Below, one piece after another: positions 26,361 through 34,714 of a DNA stretch of 34,760 bases. A program made the position numbers and the translations under genes. Position 1 is the stretch's first letter. Each line of letters starts with the position of its first letter. The stretch comes from Muribaculaceae bacterium (GTDB taxonomy: Bacteria; Bacteroidota; Bacteroidia; Bacteroidales; Muribaculaceae): NCBI GenBank assembly GCA_017962765.1, contig JAGCUP010000128.1, positions 1 through 34,760 of the forward strand, in the 5' to 3' direction. The notes below the pieces were generated by a model, which worked only from the letters and a program-made list of their open reading frames with translations, was not told where the DNA came from and did not search any database.

Positions 26361-27623
26361 TTATTTTCTCATTATGATAACATACTCATTAGGATAAACC
26401 TTTTTGCAGTTAGGATTATCCAATTTTGAAAATTTACCCGTGACACTGTCACGTAATGTAGGCATCAATTTGTGTGGGATGCTTCGTTTAATGACATCTA
26501 TTTCATGCATACCTGCATCTTTTAGAAAATCATAAAAAACTTCTGCCGACTTTATATGAACCTCTTTTATTTTCGTGTTGCCTATTACGATACAGGCTTT
26601 ACCGTTTTCTGCTAAGATGCGAACCATTTCTTTAGATACTTCTTGCATATCATTAAAGTATTGGGCCACATCACAGGCAATATGTTTGCTCTTCTCTGCT
26701 AGTTCATTGACAATATGTTGCCCCAACTTGCTACCACGTACTTCCATGGACGTGTTGCCTGAATAGGATGTTCCAATAAACTGTTTCCTAAAGTCATGCA
26801 TGTCTTCAATATATTCCATCCAATAGCCTGTCAACTGGTGAATGTCAGCATATTCGTAAGAAGTGACGTAAGGAGGGGATGTGATGATAACATCAACGCT
26901 TCCACTTTGTATAGATGTATGACGTGCATCTTCCAGTAAGATGTCACATGGAACATTGAGGTTGCCTTTGCCCTCCAATTCCTCATAGAATGCCCGATTG
27001 CTCTTCAACATTTTTAGACAATGACGTTTGAATTCATCGAAGGGGTCGGGGATTGTCTTTTCAGGGTCAATCTGTGGCTTTGTACTTGATTGCAGCCATC
27101 GAGAACAATTCTTTAAGATGTGAGAGACACAGACATAAAAGAATTCCTTCGTGGCTCCATCTGTCTCCATATTGGTGATAGCGACAAACAAGAATGCAAT
27201 CTTGGCTTTCTCCGAAGGGAAGAACCAATAGTCTAATCTTTCATGTTTTTGAACATCTATAAAATCATCCTTAGCAAAATTGTCGAATTGATCGACCAAA
27301 GTATTGTAATCATGTTGCAAGGCCTCTGGTTCAATGGGGGTTGTCTTAACTCTTGTAATCAACTGGGCAACAGGATTGATATCAGTTCCTATTGACTTCT
27401 TACCATGTGCTTTGGCCTCTACAAGCGTCGTGCCACAACCTGCAAACAAATCTGCTATCACCTTACAATCTGGTGCATAGTCCTCTATAATCTTTTTTAC
27501 GACATTAGGAAGGAACTTGGCAGGATAGCGATGGTAGCCATGTGTCCACTGCTCTGTGGAACGGACATTTTCAAATGCCCACTCACGGTTTATTTCAATA
27601 TTGTCAAAATTAGTATACGGCAT
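26361..27623 (-). CDS. DNA methyltransferase, N4-cytosine or N6-adenine type
   Basis: The 420-residue enzyme has the SAM-binding motif I DLFAGCGTT at residues 58-66 and the catalytic motif IV TSPPY at 248-252. The N-terminal HGYHRYPAKFLP (28-39) is common in site-specific methylases of the N6_N4 group. The order I then IV, with about 185 residues between, is unlike the short Dcm layout. SPPY is frequent in N4-cytosine enzymes but does not exclude N6-adenine. It starts 12 bases after the XRE gene and ends 3 bases before the ATPase gene. No cognate nuclease of a known family lies in this four-gene cassette, so it may mark self DNA for the ATPase/receiver pair. The recognition site is unknown. 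Confidence 0.92.
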   Translation of the reverse strand: MPYTNFDNIEINREWAFENVRSTEQWTHGYHRYPAKFLPNVVKKIIEDYAPDCKVIADLFAGCGTTLVEAKAHGKKSIGTDINPVAQLITRVKTTPIEPEALQHDYNTLVDQFDNFAKDDFIDVQKHERLDYWFFPSEKAKIAFLFVAITNMETDGATKEFFYVCVSHILKNCSRWLQSSTKPQIDPEKTIPDPFDEFKRHCLKMLKSNRAFYEELEGKGNLNVPCDILLEDARHTSIQSGSVDVIITSPPYVTSYEYADIHQLTGYWMEYIEDMHDFRKQFIGTSYSGNTSMEVRGSKLGQHIVNELAEKSKHIACDVAQYFNDMQEVSKEMVRILAENGKACIVIGNTKIKEVHIKSAEVFYDFLKDAGMHEIDVIKRSIPHKLMPTLRDSVTGKFSKLDNPNCKKVYPNEYVIIMRK

Positions 27624-27635
27624 AATATTGTTGGA

Positions 27636-27845
27636 CTAATTGTTGGTTTCGTCCGTCAACAGTTTCTGTACTTTCACCTCCAAACACTCTGAGATTTGAA
27701 GAAGTGTCGCAAGGCTTGGCTGGCAAACATTAGTACACCATTTTGAAACAGTTGAGGGAGCAACCCCTAACTGACTTGCTAACCACTTATTGGTTCTTTT
27801 CTTTTCTGCCAATACTACTTTTAAGCGATTGATGTCTCTGTCCAT
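27636..27845 (-). CDS. Small XRE-type regulator, restriction-modification controller-like
   Basis: The 69-residue protein is nearly all helix-turn-helix: the WLASQLGVAPSTVSKWCTN segment holds the two helices, and CLEVKVQKLL follows. Its size and its place at the head of a methyltransferase operon match controller (C) proteins, which delay expression of restriction functions. I chose the ATG at 27845. Open codons further upstream overlap the promoter. It probably binds its own promoter region, where inverted half-sites are visible. Confidence 0.88.
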   Translation of the reverse strand: MDRDINRLKVVLAEKKRTNKWLASQLGVAPSTVSKWCTNVCQPSLATLLQISECLEVKVQKLLTDETNN

Positions 27846-27861
27846 GACGGAATTTGTTTCT

Positions 27862-27904
27862 ATTTGCGACAAAGATACAAACTTTTTAGCGGAAATGCGC
27901 AAAT
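27862..27904 (-). promoter_or_regulatory. Promoter and candidate operator of the XRE-methyltransferase operon
   Basis: On the minus strand TATCTTTG (27877-27870) is an exact -7 element. TTTG (27903-27900) lies 22 bases upstream, slightly longer than usual. The inverted half-sites ATTTGCG (27862-27868) and CGCAAAT (27898-27904) bracket this core exactly. The second overlaps the -33 box, as expected for an autorepressor site. Confidence 0.6.
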
Positions 27905-28009
27905 CACGGCAATATTTAACAATTATATTCACTTTTATTTCCGTATTCTCACTTTTTCAATTGCTTTTCTTGATATTTTTCTGTCAATTCTGTCACTTTG
28001 TCAAACAAA

Positions 28010-28043
28010 TTGTGGCGTCCTGAAAAAACACAGGGCGCCACAA
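28010..28043 (-). terminator. Hairpin after the M16 protease gene
   Basis: A 13-bp stem with one G-T wobble (28010-28022 with 28031-28043) and an 8-base loop lies 18 bases beyond the M16 stop. On the minus strand it is followed by TTTGTTTG, a modest T-run. It separates the protease gene from the island. Confidence 0.65.
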
Positions 28044-28061
28044 GATTTTATGTGCTGGGGT

Positions 28062-28089
28062 TTAGTAGCCGAAGATTTCTTCGAGGGTG
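28062..28089 (-). repeat. Right-edge copy of the island boundary repeat, within the M16 gene end
   Basis: These are the last codons of the protease gene (TLEEIFGY and stop). They match bases 20195-20222 at 21 of 28 positions without gaps. Confidence 0.4.
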
Positions 28090-30971
28090 ACGCGGCGCAC
28101 GGGGGCGATTTTCTCGAGGCGTTCCATGTCGAGTTCCTTCTCGTTGCCCAAGATAAGGTAACGGTAGGGCTTCCTGGCCATGGTCTCTTTCTCGAAGTTG
28201 ACAATGTCGCTGAGTTGGAGCTGCGGTAGCGCGTTGTAAACCTTTGAGTTGATGTCGAAATCGATGCCGCGACGTTGTGCCGCGATGTAGCTGCGCAAGA
28301 CGTCGAAGCGGTTGGTGCGTCGGCTGGCGAGTTTCTTCGTCAGCGACTCCTTGGCCAAGTTGAAGGCGGCGTCGCTCTGCGGAATGTCGTTGATGAGTTT
28401 GTTGAACTCATCTACACAGTCCATCATTTTGTCGTTTTGGGTGATGATATAGGTATAGACATCTTCCTTGTGGCCCATGCGATAAGGCTGGTTATAGACT
28501 GCCGCTGCCGAGTAGGCCAGTCCGCGTGCCTCGCGCAGTTCCTGGAACACGATGCCGTTCATACCGGTTCCGAAGTACTCATTGAACATGCCAATGGTGG
28601 CGGCGTGGTCGGGATTCCATTCGCGCTGGTTGTTATTGTACTGAACCATATAGATGTTCTTTGCGTCGTAAGGCGCAAGCAGAATCTCGGTCTCGGGGGT
28701 AGACACTTCCATATAGTCCATACCGAAAGGCACGTCGACGAGGCGTTTGGGCGTCTTATGGAGCTTGCTGATAGAGGCCGAGAAGTCATTTTGGCTCATT
28801 GGGCCGAAGTACACGACCGTGTGTTGCATCCCGTTCATTCCCTTCACGAGTTGGAGCAGTTCGGCGGGGTTGATGGCCCGCAGTTGTTCCTCGCTTAGGA
28901 TGTTGGTAAGCGAATTGTTGGGGCCAAACTGGCCGTACTCCATCAGATGGTTGAAACACTGCTCTTGGTTGGTCTTGGCGTCGGCCCGCGATTTCATAAT
29001 CAGGTCCACAAGGCGGCCGTATGCCTCGTTGTCAACCTTGGCGTTCTGGAAGAGGTCCTCAATCAGCGCCACGGTCTGCGGCATATTCTCGTTGAGTCCG
29101 CTGAGCGAGATATAGGTCTCGTTGTCGTCCACTTGATAGCTGACATCGCAGGCGAGCTTATACAACTTCTGCTTGAACTGCTGCGGCGTGAGGGTGTTGG
29201 TGCCCAGGTAGTCGAGATAAGTGAGCGCAAGGTCGTAACGGAGGTCGGCGGTGTTACCGAAGTCATACTTGTACATCAGGTTGAACAGGCCGTCATCGGT
29301 GTTTTGCTTGTAGAGCATGGGCAGCCCGGCCTTGGTGGTGGTCACAGCCATGTCGGTGGCATAATCGACAAATCGCGGGTGGATGGGCTCCACATCCTCC
29401 TGCATGAGGTTACGCACAAAGTCGCTTTGCTTGTCGCGGTTGGTGGGGATGGGCGTAATGGCAGGTTTCTCAATCTTCTTGAGCGTGGTGTCCTCGCCCA
29501 GTTCCTTATAGACGCACACGTAGTTGTCGAGCAGGTGGCGGCGTGCGAAGTCCACAATCTGCTGCTTAGTGATATGGCCCATGCGGTCGAGCTGGCCCAC
29601 TTCCTGTTCCCAATCCACGCCATTGATGAAGGCGTTGACGAGCGACCTGGCACGCGCGCGATTGTTATTCAAACCACGGTAGTAACTGAGCTTGAAGTTG
29701 TTGACCACACTGGTCACGAGGTCATCGTCGAAGTCGCCCGTGCGCAGTTTCTCCACTTCTCCGAGCATGAGGTCGCGCACCTGTTCCAGCGTTTGTCCCT
29801 GGTTGGGATAGCCGATAAGCATGAGCAAGGAGTAGTCGGTCATGTGGTCGGCGTAAGAGCCCGATTCCATGATTTTTTGCTGCTGGTCGAGATTGAGGTC
29901 CATGAGTCCGGCCGTCTCGTTCTTGAGCATGCTCGAGATAATCTCCAGCGTGTCGTTCTGCAGCGAGTTGCCGCCCTCGAAACGCCAAGCAAGCGTCACA
30001 AACGGGGTCTCCTGCCCCACGATGGTGGTGTCGATGGGCGCTGCGATGGGTTTCAACGGGGCAAATTCGGGCCGCGACAAGTTCGCGTTGGGCTGCCAGT
30101 CGCCAAAGTATTTGTCGAGGGTGGCAATCACCTTGTCGGGGTCCATCTCACCGGCCATACAAATTGCGATGTTGTTGGGGCAATAGTAATTGTTATAGTA
30201 GTTCTTGATGTTGGTAATGGACGGATTCTTCAGGTGCTCCTGCGTGCCGATGGTGGTCTGCGTGCCGTAGGGGTGCTCGGGGAACGCCTTGGCATAGAGC
30301 GCCTCCTCGAGTTTCCACATGTCCTTTGCCATACCGATGTTCTTCTCCTCGTAAACGGCCTCGAGCTCGGTGTGGAACCCGCGAATCACCATGTGGCGGA
30401 ACCGGTCGCTCTGGATGCGTGCCCAGCGGTCCACCTCGTTATCGGGAATGTCCTCGGTATAGCATGTCACGTCGGTGCTGGTGTAGGCATTGGTGCCGAT
30501 GCCGCCGATGCCCGCCATCAGTTTGTCATACTCGTTGGGGATATTGTACTGGGCAGCAAGCTGCGACACGCTGTCTATCTCGTGGTACAGCTGCTTGCGC
30601 AGTGCCGGATCGGTGACTTTACGGTAGTGCTCATAGCGGGCCTCAATCTCGTCAAGATAAGGCAGCTCCTTCGCATAGTCGCTGGTGCCGAACTGCTTCG
30701 TGCCCTTGAACATGAGGTGTTCGAGGTAATGGGCCAAGCCCGTTGTCTCGGCGGGGTCGTTACGCGACCCGGTGCGCACCGCGATATGTGCGGCGATGCG
30801 CGGCGACTGGTCATTCACACTCAAAAATACTTTCATTCCGTTGCGCAGCGTGTAGCACTGGGTGTGCATGGCATCGCCCTCGTAGGTCGTAGCCTGCGGC
30901 ACCTGCGCCAGTGCGATGAGGCCGCAAGCCCCCACTGCCAAAAACGCAAAAACTCTCTTAATCAAATTCAT
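28062..30971 (-). CDS. M16 family zinc metallopeptidase, two-repeat type
   Basis: The 969-residue protein starts with a signal peptide (about residues 1-22, ending ALAQ). The inverted zinc motif HYLEH (81-85) is followed about 75 residues later by ELEAVYEEKNIG, which supplies the third zinc ligand. The length fits two M16 halves of about 450 residues each. The second half lacks HxxEH, as usual in pitrilysin-type enzymes. It probably degrades peptides in the periplasm or at the surface. I start at the ATG at 30971. Sixteen open codons before it overlap the leader. It has a consensus promoter and a hairpin after the stop. Confidence 0.94.
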   Translation of the reverse strand: MNLIKRVFAFLAVGACGLIALAQVPQATTYEGDAMHTQCYTLRNGMKVFLSVNDQSPRIAAHIAVRTGSRNDPAETTGLAHYLEHLMFKGTKQFGTSDYAKELPYLDEIEARYEHYRKVTDPALRKQLYHEIDSVSQLAAQYNIPNEYDKLMAGIGGIGTNAYTSTDVTCYTEDIPDNEVDRWARIQSDRFRHMVIRGFHTELEAVYEEKNIGMAKDMWKLEEALYAKAFPEHPYGTQTTIGTQEHLKNPSITNIKNYYNNYYCPNNIAICMAGEMDPDKVIATLDKYFGDWQPNANLSRPEFAPLKPIAAPIDTTIVGQETPFVTLAWRFEGGNSLQNDTLEIISSMLKNETAGLMDLNLDQQQKIMESGSYADHMTDYSLLMLIGYPNQGQTLEQVRDLMLGEVEKLRTGDFDDDLVTSVVNNFKLSYYRGLNNNRARARSLVNAFINGVDWEQEVGQLDRMGHITKQQIVDFARRHLLDNYVCVYKELGEDTTLKKIEKPAITPIPTNRDKQSDFVRNLMQEDVEPIHPRFVDYATDMAVTTTKAGLPMLYKQNTDDGLFNLMYKYDFGNTADLRYDLALTYLDYLGTNTLTPQQFKQKLYKLACDVSYQVDDNETYISLSGLNENMPQTVALIEDLFQNAKVDNEAYGRLVDLIMKSRADAKTNQEQCFNHLMEYGQFGPNNSLTNILSEEQLRAINPAELLQLVKGMNGMQHTVVYFGPMSQNDFSASISKLHKTPKRLVDVPFGMDYMEVSTPETEILLAPYDAKNIYMVQYNNNQREWNPDHAATIGMFNEYFGTGMNGIVFQELREARGLAYSAAAVYNQPYRMGHKEDVYTYIITQNDKMMDCVDEFNKLINDIPQSDAAFNLAKESLTKKLASRRTNRFDVLRSYIAAQRRGIDFDINSKVYNALPQLQLSDIVNFEKETMARKPYRYLILGNEKELDMERLEKIAPVRRVTLEEIFGY

Positions 30972-31018
30972 ACGATAATTACTATTTAGTGAATAATATG
31001 AGTCACAGTTAAGCAGCA

Positions 31019-31049
31019 CAAAGTTAGCGAATACCCGCCACTTGACAAA
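31019..31049 (-). promoter_or_regulatory. Promoter of the M16 protease gene, exact consensus
   Basis: On the minus strand TTTG (31049-31046), 19 bases, then TAACTTTG (31026-31019) match the Bacteroidota consensus fully. The ATG lies 47 bases further on. Confidence 0.85.
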
Positions 31050-31171
31050 ATCGTTTCATAAAAAAAGTGCTACACACTAGTTTTCCACATTTTGGAGAAG
31101 ATTATAATGCAAATTTTGTGAACCATACACATTTTCTTTATTATTAACTGATTTACAAATAATTAATTTGA

Positions 31172-31198
31172 AAAATTCGCAAAATTCGCAAAATTCGC
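31172..31198. repeat. Three tandem copies of a 9-base unit
   Basis: AAAATTCGC is repeated three times without mismatch in the AT-rich gap between the divergent M16 and lpxH genes, ending 22 bases upstream of the possible lpxH -33 box. It could be an activator or repressor site or a simple slippage repeat. Confidence 0.8.
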
Positions 31199-31220
31199 AT
31201 TAAAAATCACCCACGCAGAT

Positions 31221-31252
31221 GTTGTTATTGCACTCGGTTTGCGCTATCTTTG
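31221..31252 (+). promoter_or_regulatory. Promoter of lpxH-gltX
   Basis: TATCTTTG at 31245-31252 is an exact -7 element. GTTG at 31221-31224 lies 20 bases upstream as a near -33 box. The coding start is only 9 bases after the -7 element, so the transcript probably has almost no leader. Confidence 0.65.
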
Positions 31253-31261
31253 CAGCCGCAA

Positions 31262-32041
31262 GTGAAAAAGGCTTATTTCATATCTGATTTGCACCTGGGC
31301 GCAGGATATCTCGACAACAAGCGAGAGACCGAGATGCGCGTGGTGCGTTTCCTCGATGGCATCAAGGACGACGCCGGAGAACTCTACCTGTTGGGCGATA
31401 TTCTCGACTACTGGTACGAGTACCGCTATGTGGTGCCGCGCGGCCATGTGCGCTTCTTGGGCAAACTCGCCGAGCTCGCCGACCGTGGCGTGAAAATCAC
31501 GTGGATTGTGGGTAACCACGACGTGTGGCTCTTCGACTACCTGCGCGACGAGGTGGGCCTCACCGTACTGCGTGGCGCCACCCAGCTCAACATCCTGGGC
31601 ACGCAGTTCCTGCTCTCGCACGGCGACGACGTAGGCCACCAGGCTCCACTCTACCGCTTCACCCGCGTGTGCTTTCACAGCCGGTTGTGCCAATGGCTCT
31701 ATGCCTCGATCCATCCGCGCTGGACGGTACCCATCGCCACAGGATGGTCGAAGCAGAACCGCACGTCGCGTACGGTACGCAAGGTGCTCGCCGAGAGCAA
31801 CGAATGTCTCGCCCATCTTGCCGAGTTCAGCGTGGAATATGCTGCTGCACATCCCGACGTGCGCCACTTCATCTACGGACACCTGCACGTCACCCACCAG
31901 ACCGTGCTCGAGGGCGGCCGCACGATGACGGTGCTCGGCGAATGGATTAGCCAGTTCACCTACGCCACGTGGGATGGCACCACTTTCGAGCTGAAACACT
32001 ACGACGATAACAACAACACAAACAACAATACATCCAAATAA
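31262..32041 (+). CDS. lpxH: UDP-2,3-diacylglucosamine diphosphatase LpxH
   Basis: LpxH hydrolyses UDP-2,3-diacylglucosamine to lipid X in lipid A synthesis, at the inner face of the inner membrane. The 259-residue protein has the calcineurin-like metallophosphatase motifs SDLHLG (residues 8-13), LLGDILDYWYEY (43-54), GNHD (84-87), LSHGDD (119-123) and YGHLH (205-209). No ATG precedes the first motif. GTG at 31262 gives the N-terminus VKKAYFISDLH, which fits family members, while TTG at 31250 lies inside the -7 element. The Asn/Asp-rich C-terminal tail is low-complexity. It is followed after 3 bases by gltX. Confidence 0.95.
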   Translation: MKKAYFISDLHLGAGYLDNKRETEMRVVRFLDGIKDDAGELYLLGDILDYWYEYRYVVPRGHVRFLGKLAELADRGVKITWIVGNHDVWLFDYLRDEVGLTVLRGATQLNILGTQFLLSHGDDVGHQAPLYRFTRVCFHSRLCQWLYASIHPRWTVPIATGWSKQNRTSRTVRKVLAESNECLAHLAEFSVEYAAAHPDVRHFIYGHLHVTHQTVLEGGRTMTVLGEWISQFTYATWDGTTFELKHYDDNNNTNNNTSK

Positions 32042-32044
32042 CTG

Positions 32045-33568
32045 ATGGAAAGACCTGTAAGGGTGCGCTTCGCACCATCGCCCACTGGGCCACTGCACAT
32101 TGGCGGCGTGCGCACCGCCCTGTATAACTACCTCTTCGCGCGCCAGAATCATGGCGCCATGATTCTGCGCATCGAGGACACCGATAGCACCCGCTTCGTG
32201 CCCGGCGCCGAGGAATATATCAATGAGGCGCTGGCATGGCTGGGCATCGGCATTGACGAAGGAGTAGCCGAAGGCGGAAACTTCGGACCCTACAAGCAGA
32301 GCGAGCGCCGCGACATCTATCGCCAATATGTCAAACAGCTGCTCGACGCCGGACGAGCCTATATCGCCTTTGACACGCCCGCCGAGCTGGAGGCCAAGCG
32401 TGCCGAAATCAAAAACTTCCAATACGACGCCAGCACACGCGGCATGATGCGTAACTCGCTGTCACTCAGCGCCGACGAGGTGCAGCGTCTTATCGATGCC
32501 GGCGAGAAATATGTGGTGCGCTTCCTCATTGAGCCCGACCGCGACGTCATCGTCAACGACCTCATCCGCGGGCGCGTGACCATCAACTCGTCGATTCTCG
32601 ACGACAAAGTGCTCTACAAGAGCGCCGACGACCTGCCCACCTACCACCTCGCCAACATTGTCGATGACCACCTCATGGAGGTAAGCCACGTCATCCGCGG
32701 CGAGGAGTGGCTGCCCAGCGCACCCCTCCACGTGTTGCTCTACGAGGCCTTCGGATGGGCCGATACCATGCCGCAGTTCGTGCACCTGCCGCTGCTGCTC
32801 AAGCCCGACGGAAAGGGCAAATTGAGCAAACGCGACGGCGACCGCCTCGGTTTCCCCGTCTTCCCCCTCGACTGGCACGACCCCGCCACGGGGGACCTGT
32901 CGCGCGGCTACCGCGAGGCTGGTTATCTGCCCGAGGCCGTCAGCAACTTCCTGGCGCTGCTGGGCTGGAACGACGGTACCGACAAGGAACTATTCTCGAT
33001 GGACGAGCTCATCGCGGCCTTCTCCTTCGACCACTGCTCGAAGAAAGGCGCCAAGTTCGACTATGAAAAAGGCAAGTGGTTCAACCACGAATACATCATG
33101 CGCCTCGATGACGCCGAGCTGGCACAACTTTTCAAGCCTGTGCTGGCCCAGCACATCGATGTGTCGCAATTCACCGACGAATACATCACCGCCGCCGTGG
33201 GCCTCATCAAGAGCCGCATCAATTTCGTGAGTGACGCCTGGGAGCATACCCGCTTCTTCTTTGTGGCACCCACCGAATTTAACGAGAAAGACGTCAAGAA
33301 ACGTTGGAAAGAGGACACTCCCGCCATCTTGCGCGAACTTATCGACGTGCTGCGCGGCCTCGACGACATGACGAGCGCACACGCCGAGGAAGTGGTGCTC
33401 GGATGGATAAAAGCCAACGAGTACCACATGGGCAACGTAATGAACGCCTTCCGCCTCACCGTGGTGGGCGAGTGCAAGGGCCCCCACATGTTCGACATCA
33501 CACAGCTCCTGGGCAAGGACGAGACCATCGCCCGCATCGAGCGCGGCATAGCCACCATCACGATTTGA
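32045..33568 (+). CDS. gltX: Glutamate--tRNA ligase
   Basis: This class I aminoacyl-tRNA synthetase charges tRNA-Glu. The 507-residue protein has the HIGH-type motif PLHIGG at residues 16-21 and the KMSKS-type motif KLSKR at 259-263. EDTDSTR (44-50) and the [17 protein letters not shown] stretch are typical of GluRS. Length is normal for Bacteroidota. It is 3 bases downstream of lpxH, and its stop codon overlaps the start of the next gene, so these genes form one operon. Confidence 0.97.
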   Translation: MERPVRVRFAPSPTGPLHIGGVRTALYNYLFARQNHGAMILRIEDTDSTRFVPGAEEYINEALAWLGIGIDEGVAEGGNFGPYKQSERRDIYRQYVKQLLDAGRAYIAFDTPAELEAKRAEIKNFQYDASTRGMMRNSLSLSADEVQRLIDAGEKYVVRFLIEPDRDVIVNDLIRGRVTINSSILDDKVLYKSADDLPTYHLANIVDDHLMEVSHVIRGEEWLPSAPLHVLLYEAFGWADTMPQFVHLPLLLKPDGKGKLSKRDGDRLGFPVFPLDWHDPATGDLSRGYREAGYLPEAVSNFLALLGWNDGTDKELFSMDELIAAFSFDHCSKKGAKFDYEKGKWFNHEYIMRLDDAELAQLFKPVLAQHIDVSQFTDEYITAAVGLIKSRINFVSDAWEHTRFFFVAPTEFNEKDVKKRWKEDTPAILRELIDVLRGLDDMTSAHAEEVVLGWIKANEYHMGNVMNAFRLTVVGECKGPHMFDITQLLGKDETIARIERGIATITI

Positions 33569-34707
33569 GAAAATTCCTTGCCATACTGCTCCTGACGGCA
33601 CTGCTGCCACTCCACGCACAAGAGCTGGAGTGGAGCGTGGACGCTAATGCCCTTATCAACAACCGCGAGGGCGGCGACGAAGCCACACCCGACCAGACGT
33701 TCCTCTTCACACGCCTCACGCCGCAAATCGGTGTCTCGCTCGATAGCGCGCAGCACCGCATCATGGCAGGTGCAACGTGGTACCAACCCTTCGACGGCGA
33801 TTGGAAACGCGGGAAGGTGGAACCGCTGCTACACTACGACTGGAACATGACACGCGGTGACAACCGACTGGCCCTCAAGGTGGGTATGTTCGAGCGCGAC
33901 CCGCACGCCGGCGGCGAGCGACTGCCCTACTACCTGTGGAGCGATTCGCTGCAATACCGACGCCATGTCGTTAAAGGCATCGACCTGCAATACTGGCACC
34001 GCCACGGATTGTTCGCGGCTACCCTAGACTGGCGGCAGATGCAGACACGCCACCACCGCGAGGCTTTTGACATCACCTTCCACCACGTGTGGCAACCGGC
34101 GCCACAAGGGCCGTTCTTCACCAACACCTACATCCGCTACAACCACCTCGCCAAACGCAAGGAGGCGCCCGACGGCGAGGGCGTTAACGACAACATCATT
34201 GTTAACCCTATGCTGGGAGTCACCTTACCGGCTGGGCCCTGGAACAAGGTACATGACAGCCGACGAGGGAAGCCCCTCGCCACGTTTATGTTCCAGCTGC
34301 AAGCCGGACTGTTGCTCGCCTGCGACCGCGCCCGCTTTGAGGACAAATGGCACACGCCGGCAGGTTTCGTGGCGCGCGCCGAAGCCCGCTGGAAGTGGTT
34401 CGAACTGGAAGAAAACTTCTACGCCGGTCAGCGGCAGATGCCGCTTTACAACCTCTTTGGCAGCGCCCTCTACCTCGGTGACCAGCATTACCACAACAAG
34501 ACGTATAGCCGTACCGACCTCACGTGGCACATCGTCACCAACGATATCGTGGCCCTTGACGCCCAACTCATCTTCCATGCCTCGAGCAGTTGCACGGCCT
34601 TCTGGCAGCAGGTGAGCGTGCGCTTCAACCTCGACAACCACAAGCTCAAGACACGGCGGGCCGGCAGCGTGGCGAGTGCGCCGCTCGACATCATTTCGCC
34701 CTATTAA
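33565..34707 (+). CDS. Predicted outer membrane beta-barrel protein, unknown function
   Basis: The 380-residue protein has a signal peptide ([18 protein letters not shown], cleavage after residue 18) and a mature part made of alternating amphipathic strands rich in Trp, Tyr and Arg (for example [42 protein letters not shown]). It is likely a beta-barrel of the outer membrane. I do not recognise the family. The only plausible start is TTG at 33565, overlapping the gltX TGA (TTGA). Its place in an operon with lpxH, gltX and a probable waaA suggests an envelope role. Confidence 0.8.
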   Translation: MRKFLAILLLTALLPLHAQELEWSVDANALINNREGGDEATPDQTFLFTRLTPQIGVSLDSAQHRIMAGATWYQPFDGDWKRGKVEPLLHYDWNMTRGDNRLALKVGMFERDPHAGGERLPYYLWSDSLQYRRHVVKGIDLQYWHRHGLFAATLDWRQMQTRHHREAFDITFHHVWQPAPQGPFFTNTYIRYNHLAKRKEAPDGEGVNDNIIVNPMLGVTLPAGPWNKVHDSRRGKPLATFMFQLQAGLLLACDRARFEDKWHTPAGFVARAEARWKWFELEENFYAGQRQMPLYNLFGSALYLGDQHYHNKTYSRTDLTWHIVTNDIVALDAQLIFHASSSCTAFWQQVSVRFNLDNHKLKTRRAGSVASAPLDIISPY

Positions 34708-34714
34708 CCACCCC

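Larger units (their letters stand above)
20195..28061. other. AT-rich defence island with two methyltransferase systems
   Basis: Six minus-strand genes here are visibly richer in A and T than the genes on both sides. They encode a XRE regulator, an SPPY methyltransferase, a double GHKL ATPase, a receiver-like protein, a Dcm methyltransferase and an EcoRII-like nuclease. Imperfect copies of one sequence (20195-20222 and 28062-28089) flank it. No integrase, transposase or tRNA gene is visible, so the transfer route is unknown. Bases 20184-20314 hold no gene. Confidence 0.75.

Noticed and set aside
20195-28061. Integrase, transposase or tRNA attachment site in the island
   Set aside because: None of the reading frames there resembles a recombinase, and no tRNA-like sequence was recognised at either edge.
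28947-30989. Long open frame (680 codons) on the plus strand opposite the M16 protease
   Set aside because: It is fully antisense to a clear M16 gene, is rich in Val, His and Gly as GC-biased antisense frames are, and has no motif.
31244-32422. Minus-strand open frame of 392 codons across lpxH and gltX
   Set aside because: It is antisense to two well-supported genes and shows no domain; it reflects high GC content.
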